64,000 nucleotides of DNA. Origin: Sporomusa acidovorans (GTDB lineage: Bacteria > Bacillota > Negativicutes > Sporomusales > Sporomusaceae). A model generated the notes under the pieces. The model had not been told where the DNA came from, did no database searches, and saw nothing but the letters and a program-made list of their open reading frames with translations. Positions 34,897-43,779 of this stretch are shown piece after piece (the first letter of the stretch is position 1; the number at the start of each line of letters is the position of its first letter). The position numbers were made by a program, and so were the translations under genes. The DNA lies in assembly GCF_002257695.2 (NCBI RefSeq), contig NZ_CP155571.1. One strand, 5' to 3'.

Positions 34897-35370
34897 ATGA
34901 GAAACGAAGAAGATGCATTCATAAATGCTACATATCGTCACTTAAACAATCGTCATAATAACATCTATCAGTTTGTCATAAAATATAGTGATTATATTAA
35001 TGCTGCACACGATTACGGAACGGGACATATTCTTTCCATGACGGAAGTGCATACTTTGACCTACATTGAAGATAATCCCGGAACTACAGTTACAGAGTTG
35101 GCACAACACTGGAGTAAGACCAAAAGCGCCTTATCTCAAACTGTAAGCAAGTTGGTTGATAAAGGGTTAGTCTACCGTCATAAGACAGAAACAAATGCAA
35201 AAACTGTGCTGTTATATGTAACAGAAGAAGGATTAAAACTAAGCAAAGCGCATAAACTATATGATACAATTACAATTTCTAAAACACTTGAAGATCTATC
35301 CAAGTATTGTACTGCTGAAGAAATTGATGCATTCTATAAAGTCATTGGAATCTTCGCTAAGCTCTTATAA
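34897..35370 (+). CDS. MarR family transcriptional regulator
   Basis: The 157-residue protein has a typical MarR core: MTEVHTLTYIEDNPGTTVTE, then LAQHWSKTKSALSQTVSKLV for the recognition helix and DKGLVYRHKTETNAKTVLLY for the wing. Amphipathic dimerisation helices flank the core. It is divergently placed against the MalY/PatB-ridA-permease run; the 216-base shared region contains AT-rich palindromic stretches (for example AACTT/AAGTT near 34800). An AAGGAG site precedes the ATG. It probably represses that operon. Confidence 0.9.
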   Translation: MRNEEDAFINATYRHLNNRHNNIYQFVIKYSDYINAAHDYGTGHILSMTEVHTLTYIEDNPGTTVTELAQHWSKTKSALSQTVSKLVDKGLVYRHKTETNAKTVLLYVTEEGLKLSKAHKLYDTITISKTLEDLSKYCTAEEIDAFYKVIGIFAKLL

Positions 35371-35393
35371 CTGATTGATATCACATAAAATAA

Positions 35394-35432
35394 AAGGCTA
35401 CTGCGAACCAAATTTGGTTTCACAGTAGCCCT
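35394..35432. terminator. Bidirectional terminator between MarR and XRE genes
   Basis: AAGGCTACTGCGAACCAAA and TTTGGTTTCACAGTAGCC pair with one mismatch and a very short loop; A-rich DNA lies on one side and T-rich on the other, so it can serve the two convergent genes. Confidence 0.75.
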
Positions 35433-35452
35433 ATTAATTTTTAGCCTAAAGC

Positions 35453-36160
35453 TTACATGATGGCAAACATATTATACATTTTCATTATGCGGATATCCTC
35501 TTTCGATACACGCAATTGCTCGATTAGATCCTTATCTTCTTTCAATTGTTTCTTGGAAAAGAGCATCTTCACAGCTATTGGCATAACCGGCCGAGATGAG
35601 ATTCCAAACATTAATCCCCATTTAGTCGGTGAGTCAAGGAATGAGGCAAGTACACTAATCGTGATCTGTTCAACCGGAGATGCCTGATTTTTCAAGATAA
35701 TGTTGGTCAGAACATCATAATGTTCGATATACCCCCAATATGTGTTTTCACAGTTTTGATAATTTTCGTAACTGTCAATATTCATATAGAGCATCACTTT
35801 GTAACTGGATTCATCTGTTTTAGATAAAACATCGAACACACAACGAATTAATTTATTCGTTCTCCCATCATAGATATAAGAGTAAAACTGGGAAGAATTA
35901 CGAAAAAATGCTGGTTTAATACCGTCAGATTGAATTTGAGCTTGGCTTGGAGGACAATAAAGTAACTGTTCCACATGAACACCTAATGCCGTTGCTATAT
36001 CGTACAAAGTAACGATATCGATAACAATTTCACCTTTTTCGTATTTAGAAACAGTAGCTTTGCTCTTACATATCTTATCTGAAAGTTCTTGAATGGTAAT
36101 GTCTTTGCCTTTTCGAAAATTACGGATTCTATTCCCAATTTCTACAGCAACTTCATTCAT
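35453..36160 (-). CDS. XRE-family regulator with large C-terminal domain
   Basis: The 235-residue protein has an N-terminal HTH_3 domain at residues about 5-62 (IGNRIRNFRKGKDITIQELS, then DKICKSKATVSKYEKGEIVI). An unrecognised 170-residue C-terminal part follows, with repeated aromatic residues (SSQFYSYIYDGRTNKLIRCV, YENYQNCENTYWGYIEHYDV) and probably a sensor domain. GGGGTGGTGAA supports the start at 36160. It is divergent from the MalY/PatB gene at 36392 and so is likely its regulator. The C-terminal part shows no PLP-binding (MocR-type) features. Confidence 0.85.
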   Translation of the reverse strand: MNEVAVEIGNRIRNFRKGKDITIQELSDKICKSKATVSKYEKGEIVIDIVTLYDIATALGVHVEQLLYCPPSQAQIQSDGIKPAFFRNSSQFYSYIYDGRTNKLIRCVFDVLSKTDESSYKVMLYMNIDSYENYQNCENTYWGYIEHYDVLTNIILKNQASPVEQITISVLASFLDSPTKWGLMFGISSRPVMPIAVKMLFSKKQLKEDKDLIEQLRVSKEDIRIMKMYNMFAIM

Positions 36161-36391
36161 TTCACCACCCCTTTCTAGTTTCATATGAATATATTATTTG
36201 AGTAAATTAATCGTCAAATCATGCTATCTTTATATATTCTAACGCAAATTTACCCAAAATTCTACTTTAAAGAAACACTTTGATCAAATTAGTCTATTTT
36301 AACGAAACTCAATCCGTTTTGATTAATTTCATCATTTATATTTTAATAACTTATAAAGTAAAGCTACAAAATAACAAAGGGGATTAAAACT

Positions 36392-37591
36392 ATGACTTAT
36401 AATTTTGATGAAATTATTGATCGAAAGAACTCGAATGCCATGAATACTGAAGGCTTCCGTGAATATATCTTTCATGCGGATTCAACCATGAGATTCCCTT
36501 ATGCGGATGATGAGTTTATAAGAATGTGGGTTGCAGATATGGAATTTGCAACACCGCAAGTCATTATTGACGCTATAAAGACCAGACTGGACCGCCGTAT
36601 TTTTGGATATACCAGAGTATTTGATCCTGAATATTACAACACGTTTGTTCGTTGGACAGAAAAACGTTATCAATGGCATTTTGAAAAAGAACACTTAGTA
36701 ACATCTAACGGAGTCATTCCGGCGCTTTACGAAATGGTTGGATATATCTGTAAACCGGATGAAAAAGTATTGTTTGTCACCCCGTCCTATGCATATTTTA
36801 AATATGCTGCTGACTTTAATAATCGCGAATCTATTTGTTCAAACTTAATTAATAATGATGGGTATTATACTATAGATTTTGACGATTTTGAAGCCAAAGC
36901 AAGTGACGAGAAAACTGCCTTGTGTATTTTTTGTAATCCTCATAACCCAAGTGGCCGCGTCTGGACTCCAGAAGAATTAAAACGTGTCGGTGATATTTGC
37001 ATTCGTCACAATCTTTGGATTATTTCAGATGAAATCCACTGCGACCTTCTAAGAGTAGGCATGGTGCATACACCTTTAGCCAAATTGTTTCCTAATTACG
37101 ACAAGCTCATTACTTGTATGGCACCAAGTAAAACATTTAACATGGCCGGATTCATGATGTCCAATATTATCATTCCAAATAGTGATTTAAGAAGTATCTG
37201 GAAGGAACGTCATTATAACTTCGATAATCCACTCAGTATCGCAGCTACTCAAGCCGCCTATGCTTATGGCGCTGATTGGCTGGATCAAATGCGCGCTTAT
37301 CTAGACGAAAATTTCAAAATCACCGGTGAATATCTAGCTGAGCATCTACCAAAAGCTAAATACCGCATCTCAGAAGCTACCTATTTAGCCTGGGTTAATG
37401 TTGGGAACTATCTGCCTGATGAAAAAAGTCTCCCGCTATTTTTCGCTAACAAGGCCGGTGTTCTGCTTGAAGGTGGGAACATGTTTGTTGCCAATTCAGA
37501 TGGTTATATTCGCCTCAATCTTGCCTGCCCGCGTTCAATTGTAAAAGAAGGACTCCGCCGTATCTGCGAAGCCATCAATAATCGTCGATAG
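36392..37591 (+). CDS. MalY/PatB-type aminotransferase (putative C-S beta-lyase), copy 2
   Basis: The 399-residue protein has MWVADMEFATPQVIIDAIKT, the FCNPHNPSGRVWTPEEL motif, WIISDEIHCDLL and the PLP lysine K247 in APSKTFNMAGFMMSN. It has full family length. Start follows AAAGGGG. It is the only gene of this block on the plus strand and is divergent from an XRE regulator. Similarity to copy 1 is plain but they differ in many residues around the substrate pocket, so substrates may differ. Confidence 0.9.
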   Translation: MTYNFDEIIDRKNSNAMNTEGFREYIFHADSTMRFPYADDEFIRMWVADMEFATPQVIIDAIKTRLDRRIFGYTRVFDPEYYNTFVRWTEKRYQWHFEKEHLVTSNGVIPALYEMVGYICKPDEKVLFVTPSYAYFKYAADFNNRESICSNLINNDGYYTIDFDDFEAKASDEKTALCIFCNPHNPSGRVWTPEELKRVGDICIRHNLWIISDEIHCDLLRVGMVHTPLAKLFPNYDKLITCMAPSKTFNMAGFMMSNIIIPNSDLRSIWKERHYNFDNPLSIAATQAAYAYGADWLDQMRAYLDENFKITGEYLAEHLPKAKYRISEATYLAWVNVGNYLPDEKSLPLFFANKAGVLLEGGNMFVANSDGYIRLNLACPRSIVKEGLRRICEAINNRR

Positions 37592-37604
37592 TTCGCTATC
37601 TATG

Positions 37605-37646
37605 GAGGTAGTCCCAAAAGTTTTTTTTAACTTTGGGACTACCTCT
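37605..37646 (+). terminator. Terminator after MalY/PatB copy 2
   Basis: GAGGTAGTCCCAAAG and CTTTGGGACTACCTC form a 15-pair stem around a T-rich loop, then CTTTCA. It lies 14 bases past the stop. Confidence 0.75.
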
Positions 37647-37691
37647 TTCATACTCGGTAATTACTAGTCGCACTATATCCAAGCCATATTA

Positions 37692-37735
37692 AAACCTCCA
37701 AGTTGCCGTCTCCATTTTACGCCAACTTGGAGGTT
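37692..37735 (-). terminator. Terminator of the OsmC gene
   Basis: AAACCTCCAAGTTG and CAACTTGGAGGTTT are perfect 14-base arms. On the minus strand the stem is followed by TTTTAATATGG. It lies 76 bases beyond the OsmC stop. Confidence 0.65.
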
Positions 37736-37810
37736 TACACAGATTTTTTCCACAAATTTTACTTGGCCAAAAGAATAATGCAGTACGTAGTCTTTAGATT
37801 ACTTTCTTTC

Positions 37811-38215
37811 CTATTTTATAGCAACCTGTTTAAATTCAATTTTACAGGTTGAAAAAAGCTGTCTTAACGCACAACTATTAATAGCGTCATCAATCACTCG
37901 ACGCTCTATGTCTGTAAAGTTTTCCGGAATGGAATAATCATATTCAAAAATTAATTTTCCCTCTTCTTGCCAATTCATTCGGACAAATGTTTTAATATCA
38001 TGTAATTCTATATTCACTTGTCCAGCATTTCGTCTTGCTGTGATGTTCATACAGGCGGCTAAAGCCGTTTCCACCAACTCAAATGGTTTCATGCCTTCCC
38101 CTGTCCCACCACTTTCCTCGGTAGTATCAATTATGATTGGCGGTTCATTTTCCAAATAACATTGAAAATTTTTTTCCATATTCTTTACCGTCTTCAAAAT
38201 AAACACTTCCTTCAT
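37811..38215 (-). CDS. OsmC/Ohr family protein
   Basis: The 134-residue protein has the OsmC layout: MEKNFQCYLENEPPIIID, EGMKPFELVETALAACMNIT (with the first conserved cysteine) and a late ISNCALRQLF-like segment INSCALRQLFSTCKIEF with further cysteines. OsmC/Ohr proteins reduce organic hydroperoxides through a pair of cysteines; some relatives handle other thiol chemistry. Two candidate redox cysteines (in LAACMN and NSCALR) are present. Start may be an internal TTG (MKTVKNMEK) seven codons in, since AAGGAAGTG sits before it. Confidence 0.85.
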   Translation of the reverse strand: MKEVFILKTVKNMEKNFQCYLENEPPIIIDTTEESGGTGEGMKPFELVETALAACMNITARRNAGQVNIELHDIKTFVRMNWQEEGKLIFEYDYSIPENFTDIERRVIDDAINSCALRQLFSTCKIEFKQVAIK

Positions 38216-38586
38216 TTAATAATTCACAATTTATAAAAACATAATGCAAAATTCGTGCCAAATAAAATTCTATTTTAAATATCGTGGCACCTTACGCTAT
38301 AATGCCTTTTTTAGCCTCTAATACCTAATTTCAAAAAATCTTATTTTAAGACATATTTTCATTATTTGTATCAATTCTGGAAATTTGTAATTCAACTCAC
38401 TAGCATAATTCCCGGCTCTGGAGCAAAGAGCTCCCGCCCTGTAAGACGTGTTACCAGCTGTTATAGTGCCATTACTATGAAAATTATTAGTTACTTATAA
38501 AATTATTAATATATTTATTCTTCCGAGTTGCTTTGTTATACTTTGATTGTGGTTAAACCATAAACATAGTATATGGAGGGAATAAT
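38216..38586. other. Intergenic region with partial HxlR-like operator
   Basis: The stretch contains ATTACTATGAAAATTATTAG near 38470, which partly matches the palindrome shared by 25428 and 57905. A possible promoter for the 38587 gene follows at 38521-38550 (TTGCTTTGTTATACT area). No gene is supported. Confidence 0.4.
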
Positions 38587-38877
38587 ATGAGTGTAAAGGC
38601 ATACTTGTTAATTACGATGGTAATTAACAACGCCAATCGTCCGGCAGCAGCAAAGGTCTACACAGACTATCGTCAACCCTTTTTATCACAAATCAAAGGA
38701 GCAGTTACTAAAGAGCTTCTTATCCGTGCCGAAGATGTCCAGGTTCTTCATGGTTTTGACAGCGTTGAAAATGCAAAGGCTTATCTTGATAGCGAAATGT
38801 TCAAGAATGATGTATTTGTCGGCCTAAAACCGCTATGGAGTGCCGATCCTGATGTAAAAATCTACAGCGTCGCTTAA
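38587..38877 (+). CDS. Small dimeric alpha/beta-barrel-like protein
   Basis: The 96-residue protein has the look of a ferredoxin-like dimeric alpha/beta barrel (DUF1330 or antibiotic-biosynthesis-monooxygenase type): a first strand AYLLITMVINN, a helix with AAKVYTDYRQPFLSQIKG, strand DVQVLHGFD, helix VENAKAYLDSEMF, and a last strand VKIYSVA. Such proteins are small enzymes or binding proteins for reactive metabolites. GGAGGG precedes the ATG. The upstream DNA has a partial match to the palindrome found at the HxlR gene at 57905, so it may respond to the same regulator. Family-level call only. Confidence 0.6.
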   Translation: MSVKAYLLITMVINNANRPAAAKVYTDYRQPFLSQIKGAVTKELLIRAEDVQVLHGFDSVENAKAYLDSEMFKNDVFVGLKPLWSADPDVKIYSVA

Positions 38878-38879
38878 AC

Positions 38880-38922
38880 GATTCAGCGTCACAACAAAAA
38901 ACGATTGTTGTGACGCTGAATC
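38880..38922 (+). terminator. Terminator of the 38587 gene
   Basis: GATTCAGCGTCACAACA and TGTTGTGACGCTGAATC form a perfect 17-pair stem with a 9-base loop directly after the stop codon. A short plus-strand open remnant after it (IRAHGFKAVRLEESVQEWYS, about 38940-39075) resembles the end of a rhodanese but is not callable. Confidence 0.75.
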
Positions 38923-39069
38923 TCTGTACTTCATATTGTCGATAGAAGTCGTAGAAATATTAGAGCCCACGGTTTCAAAGCGGTACGGCTCGAAGAAAGC
39001 GTGCAAGAATGGTATTCCTATAACTTTGGTCATTATATTACCACCTTCTATTACAAATTGTATAAAGTA

Positions 39070-39113
39070 GACTAACCTTCAGGTGGGGTTTTAACCCCAT
39101 CTGAAGGTTAGTC
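39070..39113. terminator. Stem-loop with 19-base arms
   Basis: GACTAACCTTCAGGTGGGG and CCCCATCTGAAGGTTAGTC pair with one mismatch around a TTTTAA loop. No T run follows. It lies in gene-free DNA just after the possible rhodanese remnant. Confidence 0.55.
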
Positions 39114-39248
39114 GCCCTTATCCAGGGACTTATCCGCTCTTAACTTCCAATTACAGAAGCACGGAGTCTCAGAGCGGGTTAATCTCAGGATAAATGCCAG
39201 CAATTATTTTTCCATCGTCACAGACCATCATTAATTCTACTTAACTAA

Positions 39249-39296
39249 AAAAGGGATGTCCGCGCACACATGTATGCGCCGTTCGGCATCCCTTTT
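39249..39296 (-). terminator. Terminator of the DUF401 transporter gene
   Basis: AAAAGGGATG and CATCCCTTTT pair with extra GC pairing inside (CCGCGC/GCGCCG), directly next to the 39299 stop. The T tract is on the minus strand. Confidence 0.7.
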
Positions 39297-39298
39297 TC

Positions 39299-40510
39299 CT
39301 ACAAACTCTGCAATAAATACAATATATAACTATACCCTGAGAGAATGACCAGGAACACAAACATGACAGGTACAGTCCGCTTAACCAAATCAATAAACGA
39401 TGTCTCAAATCTTTCGGTTACTATTGCCAGACAAATATGGGTGGGCGAAACCTGCATGGCTATATAGGTCATACACATTAAGAGTACCATCAAGGCTACT
39501 CCGCCCTCAGGTATGGCCGCAAATGCCAAAGGTATGCCTAAAGCTATGATTGCTTGCGTACCGGCAACAATAGTGCCAAGTAAAAAAACAAGCGCAAAAA
39601 TGACAACAGATGGAATCGGCAGTACGGCAAAGACTTCCGGCAGTCTGTCTATGACTCCGGTATAGGTCAGAATGTCCTTAAACATCATGATGGCAATCGT
39701 GCTAGTGATTAATTTGTATTCAAACGCACTAATAAACATTGGCTTAATTTCTTCCCAGGTAAATCTGTCAATTATGAAGTTAAGGATAATAATCATGCTA
39801 ACCGCAATATGAACCTGGAGTTTGAAGGTAAGGATGATGATAATTGTTGCTATAATTGTCCAGATACTGCGCAGCAAGCTTTTCACATGCGTAAGTTTCT
39901 TATTGGAGTTTGGTTGTCCGGTTTCTTTCGGAATTTTTCGCACATAATAAAAATAACCCAATAAAAACAAGACAACTGCCATTGGCAGCATACTCACTAC
40001 GAAAGCCGTCATATCAACGCCAGATAACTGCAAAGCCAATATAATTGAAGCATAGGTAGGCAAGAAAGCTTCTGAGATATGCCGGAAGTAACTGGCTATA
40101 AAGGTTTTATCCTCTTTACTTATATCATTGCCGCCAGCATTATCCACGATCGGGCAGGCGATAAGAACAGCTCCCGGTGACGGCAGAAGACCGATGATAA
40201 CTGGTGCCATCATGGCATTTATTCTGCGGCTGTTGAATATCCCATTCAATGACTGTTCGGCGAGAGTTAATTGCTCTCGCTTTTCAAGCATTCGCTGCAA
40301 AAAGGTAATGGAATAGAAAGATAAAACCAGCATAATGGTGTCCGGGCTAATACTGGCAGCGCCCATAATTTGTAAAGCTTGCAGGGCATTAATATCATAG
40401 AGTATGCTTGCTCCAACAGTTCCGGCTAAAATTGCAACATGCAGCGGTTTTTTAAACTTGATAGCCGCTACAATCAAAAAGAATACTACTGCGAGCTTTA
40501 TTATGTCCAT
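39299..40510 (-). CDS. DUF401 family membrane transporter
   Basis: The 403-residue protein has 9-11 hydrophobic helices and matches the DUF401 (TIGR00529) family of the ion transporter superfamily. MDIIKLAVVFFLIVAAIKFK and HVAILAGTVGASIL are at the start; APVIIGLLPSPGAVLIACPI and FRHISEAFLPTYASIILALQ carry the conserved Pro/Ser-rich core; MQVSPTHICLAIVTERF is near the end. The family is related to gluconate and dicarboxylate carriers, with substrate unknown. AAGGAGATTTGCCT places the start at 40510 rather than at the earlier ATG. It follows MalY/PatB copy 3 by about 170 bases and may export or import a product of that enzyme. Confidence 0.85.
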   Translation of the reverse strand: MDIIKLAVVFFLIVAAIKFKKPLHVAILAGTVGASILYDINALQALQIMGAASISPDTIMLVLSFYSITFLQRMLEKREQLTLAEQSLNGIFNSRRINAMMAPVIIGLLPSPGAVLIACPIVDNAGGNDISKEDKTFIASYFRHISEAFLPTYASIILALQLSGVDMTAFVVSMLPMAVVLFLLGYFYYVRKIPKETGQPNSNKKLTHVKSLLRSIWTIIATIIIILTFKLQVHIAVSMIIILNFIIDRFTWEEIKPMFISAFEYKLITSTIAIMMFKDILTYTGVIDRLPEVFAVLPIPSVVIFALVFLLGTIVAGTQAIIALGIPLAFAAIPEGGVALMVLLMCMTYIAMQVSPTHICLAIVTERFETSFIDLVKRTVPVMFVFLVILSGYSYILYLLQSL

Positions 40511-40680
40511 AGGCAAATCTCCTTGTACTGTCTTAGCAAAATCCATATCCTAATATAACAAAAGAACTTGGAAGAGTAAATATACTAGGAAATTTATTAG
40601 TAACTAATCAATTCATAGCTCACAGCTATCACATTTCCCCCAAATACAGCTGTGTCACATTAGGTATAGCAAGCTCCCAA

Positions 40681-41874
40681 TTACCGCCTATAATGGTTTA
40701 CAGCCCATTCAATCCTCATAAGTGCTTCTTTCAGTGTTTTCCGGTTACAACCAATGTTCATTCGCGTAAAATACTCTCCGCCAGGACCGAATAGATAACC
40801 ATCATCAAGCGCAACTTTAGCATTTTGCAGCATAAAGGCTTTAAGTTCTTCCCCTTTCATATTAAGTTCTCTGCAATCCAGCCAAACAAGATATGTCCCT
40901 TCCGGCTTAATTACTTTAATTTTGTTTATATTACTGTCAATATAGCTGGTGAGGTATTCCAGATTACCTTGCAAATAATCCTTTAACTGTTCCAGCCATT
41001 CTGCGCCGTAATTATATGCAACTTCAGTGGCCATTTGACCAAAGATATTTGGCTTAAGTAAATGGAGTTTTTTCATATAGTTATTGTATTTGAGCCCTAG
41101 TTCTTTATTAGGTATAATTATGTTTGCCGTTTGCAATCCAGCCAGATTAAAGGTCTTGCTTGCAGCTGTGCAAACAATTGCATTTTGGGCAAACTCCTCA
41201 GAGATACTAGCAAAAGCGGTGTTCCTAACTCCCTTCAAAGTTAAATCTGCGTGAATTTCATCAGAAACAACAAGAACCCCGTGCTTGAAGCAGATCTCGC
41301 CTAATTTTGTCAGTTCCTCTTTTGACCATACCCTGCCAACCGGATTATGGGGACTACATAAAATTAAAAGTTTAACCTTATTGGTGGAAAGCTTTTGTTC
41401 TAAATCTTCATAGTCCATGGTATATCTGCCATCCTCAAATTTGAGACAATTTAAGACTACCCGCCGATTGTTATTAACAATACTGTTTGTAAAAGGATAG
41501 TAAACCGGAGATTGAATCGCAATACAGTCTCCTTCTTCGGTAAACACTTGCACAAGATAATTCAAGGCAGGAATAATGCCAGGAGCATAATGTATGTTTT
41601 CTTGTTTTATCGTCCAATTAAAACGTCGCTTCATCCATCCAATAACTGCATCGTAATAGGATTGAGTGCACATCGGGTAACCAAAAATACCATGCTCAAC
41701 TCTCTTTTTTAACTCATCAATAACCTCTTGTGGTGATCTAAAATCCATATCCGCTACCCACATTGGCAGAGCGCCTTTAGCTTGTTCTCCTAAAAAGACA
41801 TACGCACCGTCCCATTTGAGGGATGCTGTGTTTAAGCGGTTAACCGGTTGATCAAAATCATATTTCAATATCAT
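40681..41874 (-). CDS. MalY/PatB-type aminotransferase (putative C-S beta-lyase), copy 3
   Basis: The 397-residue protein has LPMWVADMDFRSPQEVIDEL, LCSPHNPVGRVWSKEELTKL, VVSDEIHADL and the PLP lysine in TAASKTFNLAGLQTANI. Length and order are those of MalY/PatB. AAGGGGG lies very close to the ATG; the TTG two codons on could also serve as start. It is probably cotranscribed with the DUF401 transporter. No regulator gene is directly adjacent; 41875-42087 separates it from the next permease and holds nothing recognisable. Confidence 0.9.
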   Translation of the reverse strand: MILKYDFDQPVNRLNTASLKWDGAYVFLGEQAKGALPMWVADMDFRSPQEVIDELKKRVEHGIFGYPMCTQSYYDAVIGWMKRRFNWTIKQENIHYAPGIIPALNYLVQVFTEEGDCIAIQSPVYYPFTNSIVNNNRRVVLNCLKFEDGRYTMDYEDLEQKLSTNKVKLLILCSPHNPVGRVWSKEELTKLGEICFKHGVLVVSDEIHADLTLKGVRNTAFASISEEFAQNAIVCTAASKTFNLAGLQTANIIIPNKELGLKYNNYMKKLHLLKPNIFGQMATEVAYNYGAEWLEQLKDYLQGNLEYLTSYIDSNINKIKVIKPEGTYLVWLDCRELNMKGEELKAFMLQNAKVALDDGYLFGPGGEYFTRMNIGCNRKTLKEALMRIEWAVNHYRR

Positions 41875-42087
41875 TTCCCCCTTATGTAAAGTATCGATTT
41901 AGAGCGAATTATGCCGCTATTAGCAATATAGTTTGGTACTAAGTGGCACCATTTTTGTGCAGGATGGGGTCTACTTCGCTACTAGCACAAACACCCTTCG
42001 ATTATCTGCTGCGCCACAGAAGAATGCCCGATTGCGAACAAAGATTTTATTCAAGCGGCGCAGTTTTGCCGCAAGGTGAACACAATA

Positions 42088-43428
42088 CTAAAAACTTTCG
42101 TCTTTTCCAATTTCTTTCAGATTCATCCGATTGCCAACTATATTTACGTATGCAATTGAAAAAGCAACGGCCACGCTTAAACCCATCTGTAAATTGGTCG
42201 GCAGCCCTTTGAATAAGTAGAAAATCTGCCCAACCGTCGCTATCAGTGATACCAAAATTACAGGATACAATAAGCTCGGCTTTAGATGGAAAAGTGCCTT
42301 AGCATATTGCTCGGGATACTTTTTCGGCAATGAGAAGCATCCTACTATCGGAATTAGATTTACCAACAGTAAAAAACCAAAACCGATTCTTGCCAAGTCT
42401 CCCAAAGAAATTCCGCTCAGGACAGTGACCACTCCTATGAAATAAAGAAAAGAAAGCGCATAATGCGGAGTACCGAACCTCTCGTTTACCTCTCCCAGTT
42501 TCTTGGGTAGCCACCCGTCTCGGCTCGACACGATCAACCCCTTTGTTACCCATTGGAAAACACCATTGAGTAGCGTACCCATGGATACGACCACCCCCGC
42601 CATCATGAAATAGTAATAAGCCGTTGGCGGCAAAACGCTCTTGCCCACGAGGCTTAAAGGCTTGTTAGCGACTTGGTCGAGCGGCAGTGTCCCTGACGCT
42701 ACAAAAGCAATTATCATGTAAATTAGCGTGGCTCCGATGGTACCGGCAATAATCCCCAGAGGAATGTCCCTGGAGGGGTTTTTCATTTCACCACCTAATT
42801 CAACCACATAGAGAGCTCCATAACTAGCAAAAGCCACGACGCCGATCGCCTGCAGCATCCCGTCCATTCCTTTAGGCAGCAACGCTTCCATCGACGCAAA
42901 GGAAGAAACATCCACCGAGCTAATCCCCCACAACGCAAATACCAATAACCCGGAAACCTTCAAGACAACCAACCACTTCTGCGTAGTAGCCGCCGATTTT
43001 ATCCCAACCATGTTAAGCACATAGAAAAAGGTCATCATCAGAATCGCCGAAATTTTTATTGGCGCGTTTGGATACATGCTTTGCAGGTACTGAGCAAAAG
43101 ATAGAGAATACAAACCGACTGTGACTTTGGAAAAAATAACGCCGATCTGCCACAAAAATGCCCATTTAGGCCCCACCAGCAATTTGGAATACGTATATCC
43201 GGCTCCGGTCACTGGAAGAGCGGAAGCTAACTGAGCCAATGGCATAATTGCAATGATATTAACAAGACCAGATATCAAAAATGCGAGTACAACGCCTTTC
43301 CCTGTTAAACCAATGCCCACACCGGTAAGAATAAGAACCCCCGCTCCGACAATACTTCCCAATACAAATCCAAGAACATCAGATAATCCTAATACTTTTT
43401 TTAATTTGGCAGTTTGCATTTCAGCCAT
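42088..43428 (-). CDS. APC superfamily amino acid/polyamine permease
   Basis: The 446-residue protein has twelve helices with the start LGLSDVLGFVLGSIVGAGVL and GIGLTGKGVVLAFLISGLVN, followed by IMPLAQLASALPVTGAGYTY, the usual APC helix 3 region. Later segments include LYVVELGGEMKNPSRDIPLG, the conserved cytoplasmic loop after helix 6. The substrate is an amino acid, not resolved. A good sigma-54 promoter lies 108 bases upstream (43536-43552), and the next gene upstream is a sigma-54 activator, so expression is probably inducible by the activator's ligand. Confidence 0.9.
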   Translation of the reverse strand: MAEMQTAKLKKVLGLSDVLGFVLGSIVGAGVLILTGVGIGLTGKGVVLAFLISGLVNIIAIMPLAQLASALPVTGAGYTYSKLLVGPKWAFLWQIGVIFSKVTVGLYSLSFAQYLQSMYPNAPIKISAILMMTFFYVLNMVGIKSAATTQKWLVVLKVSGLLVFALWGISSVDVSSFASMEALLPKGMDGMLQAIGVVAFASYGALYVVELGGEMKNPSRDIPLGIIAGTIGATLIYMIIAFVASGTLPLDQVANKPLSLVGKSVLPPTAYYYFMMAGVVVSMGTLLNGVFQWVTKGLIVSSRDGWLPKKLGEVNERFGTPHYALSFLYFIGVVTVLSGISLGDLARIGFGFLLLVNLIPIVGCFSLPKKYPEQYAKALFHLKPSLLYPVILVSLIATVGQIFYLFKGLPTNLQMGLSVAVAFSIAYVNIVGNRMNLKEIGKDESF

Positions 43429-43535
43429 GCCTTACCCTCCTATTTCTTTATTGGGAAATCGTTTTATATTGTGTAAACCTAAATCCAAAGTATCCCCTCC
43501 TACATTCCATCCTTGTTCGCTCGTTTAGAAAACAT

Positions 43536-43552
43536 TGCAAATATCATGCCAA
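43536..43552 (-). promoter_or_regulatory. Sigma-54 (-24/-12) promoter before the APC permease
   Basis: Read on the minus strand: TTGGCATGATATTTGCA. This matches TGGCAC-N5-TTGCA except for the last base of the first box, with exact GG-to-GC spacing. It lies about 108 bases upstream of the permease start, next to a gene for a sigma-54 activator. Confidence 0.8.
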
Positions 43553-43724
43553 TTCTCTCAATTTCAAATTTTCCTTTTTCGTTACAGAAGGCTAACAAAC
43601 TGAAAAAAGCCGTAGCTGCTAATGTTGTGTCTTTTTTGCAAGAAAAGTAAGCACGTGGCATTATTTGCTTAATCTACTATCGTAGTGTATTTATTCGATA
43701 TGAGCTGCATTCCGCATTATATCA

Positions 43725-43766
43725 AAAGGGTTAATTCGGTGTTTTGTTTCACCCAATTAACCCTTT
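43725..43766 (-). terminator. Terminator after the PrpR-type activator
   Basis: AAAGGGTTAATTCGGTG and CACCCAATTAACCCTTT form a stem of about 16 pairs with one mismatch, 14 bases after the 43780 stop. It separates the activator from the permease promoter. Confidence 0.7.
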
Positions 43767-43779
43767 ACAGTACTACACA

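Noticed and set aside
41935..41960. Second sigma-54 promoter near MalY/PatB copy 3 (GTGGCACCATTTTTGTGC)
   Set aside because: GG-to-GC spacing is 12 instead of 10 bases and it points away from the gene.
43650..43680. Second sigma-54 site on the plus strand (GTGGCATTATTTGCTT)
   Set aside because: Spacing is 8 bases instead of 10 and no plus-strand gene follows.
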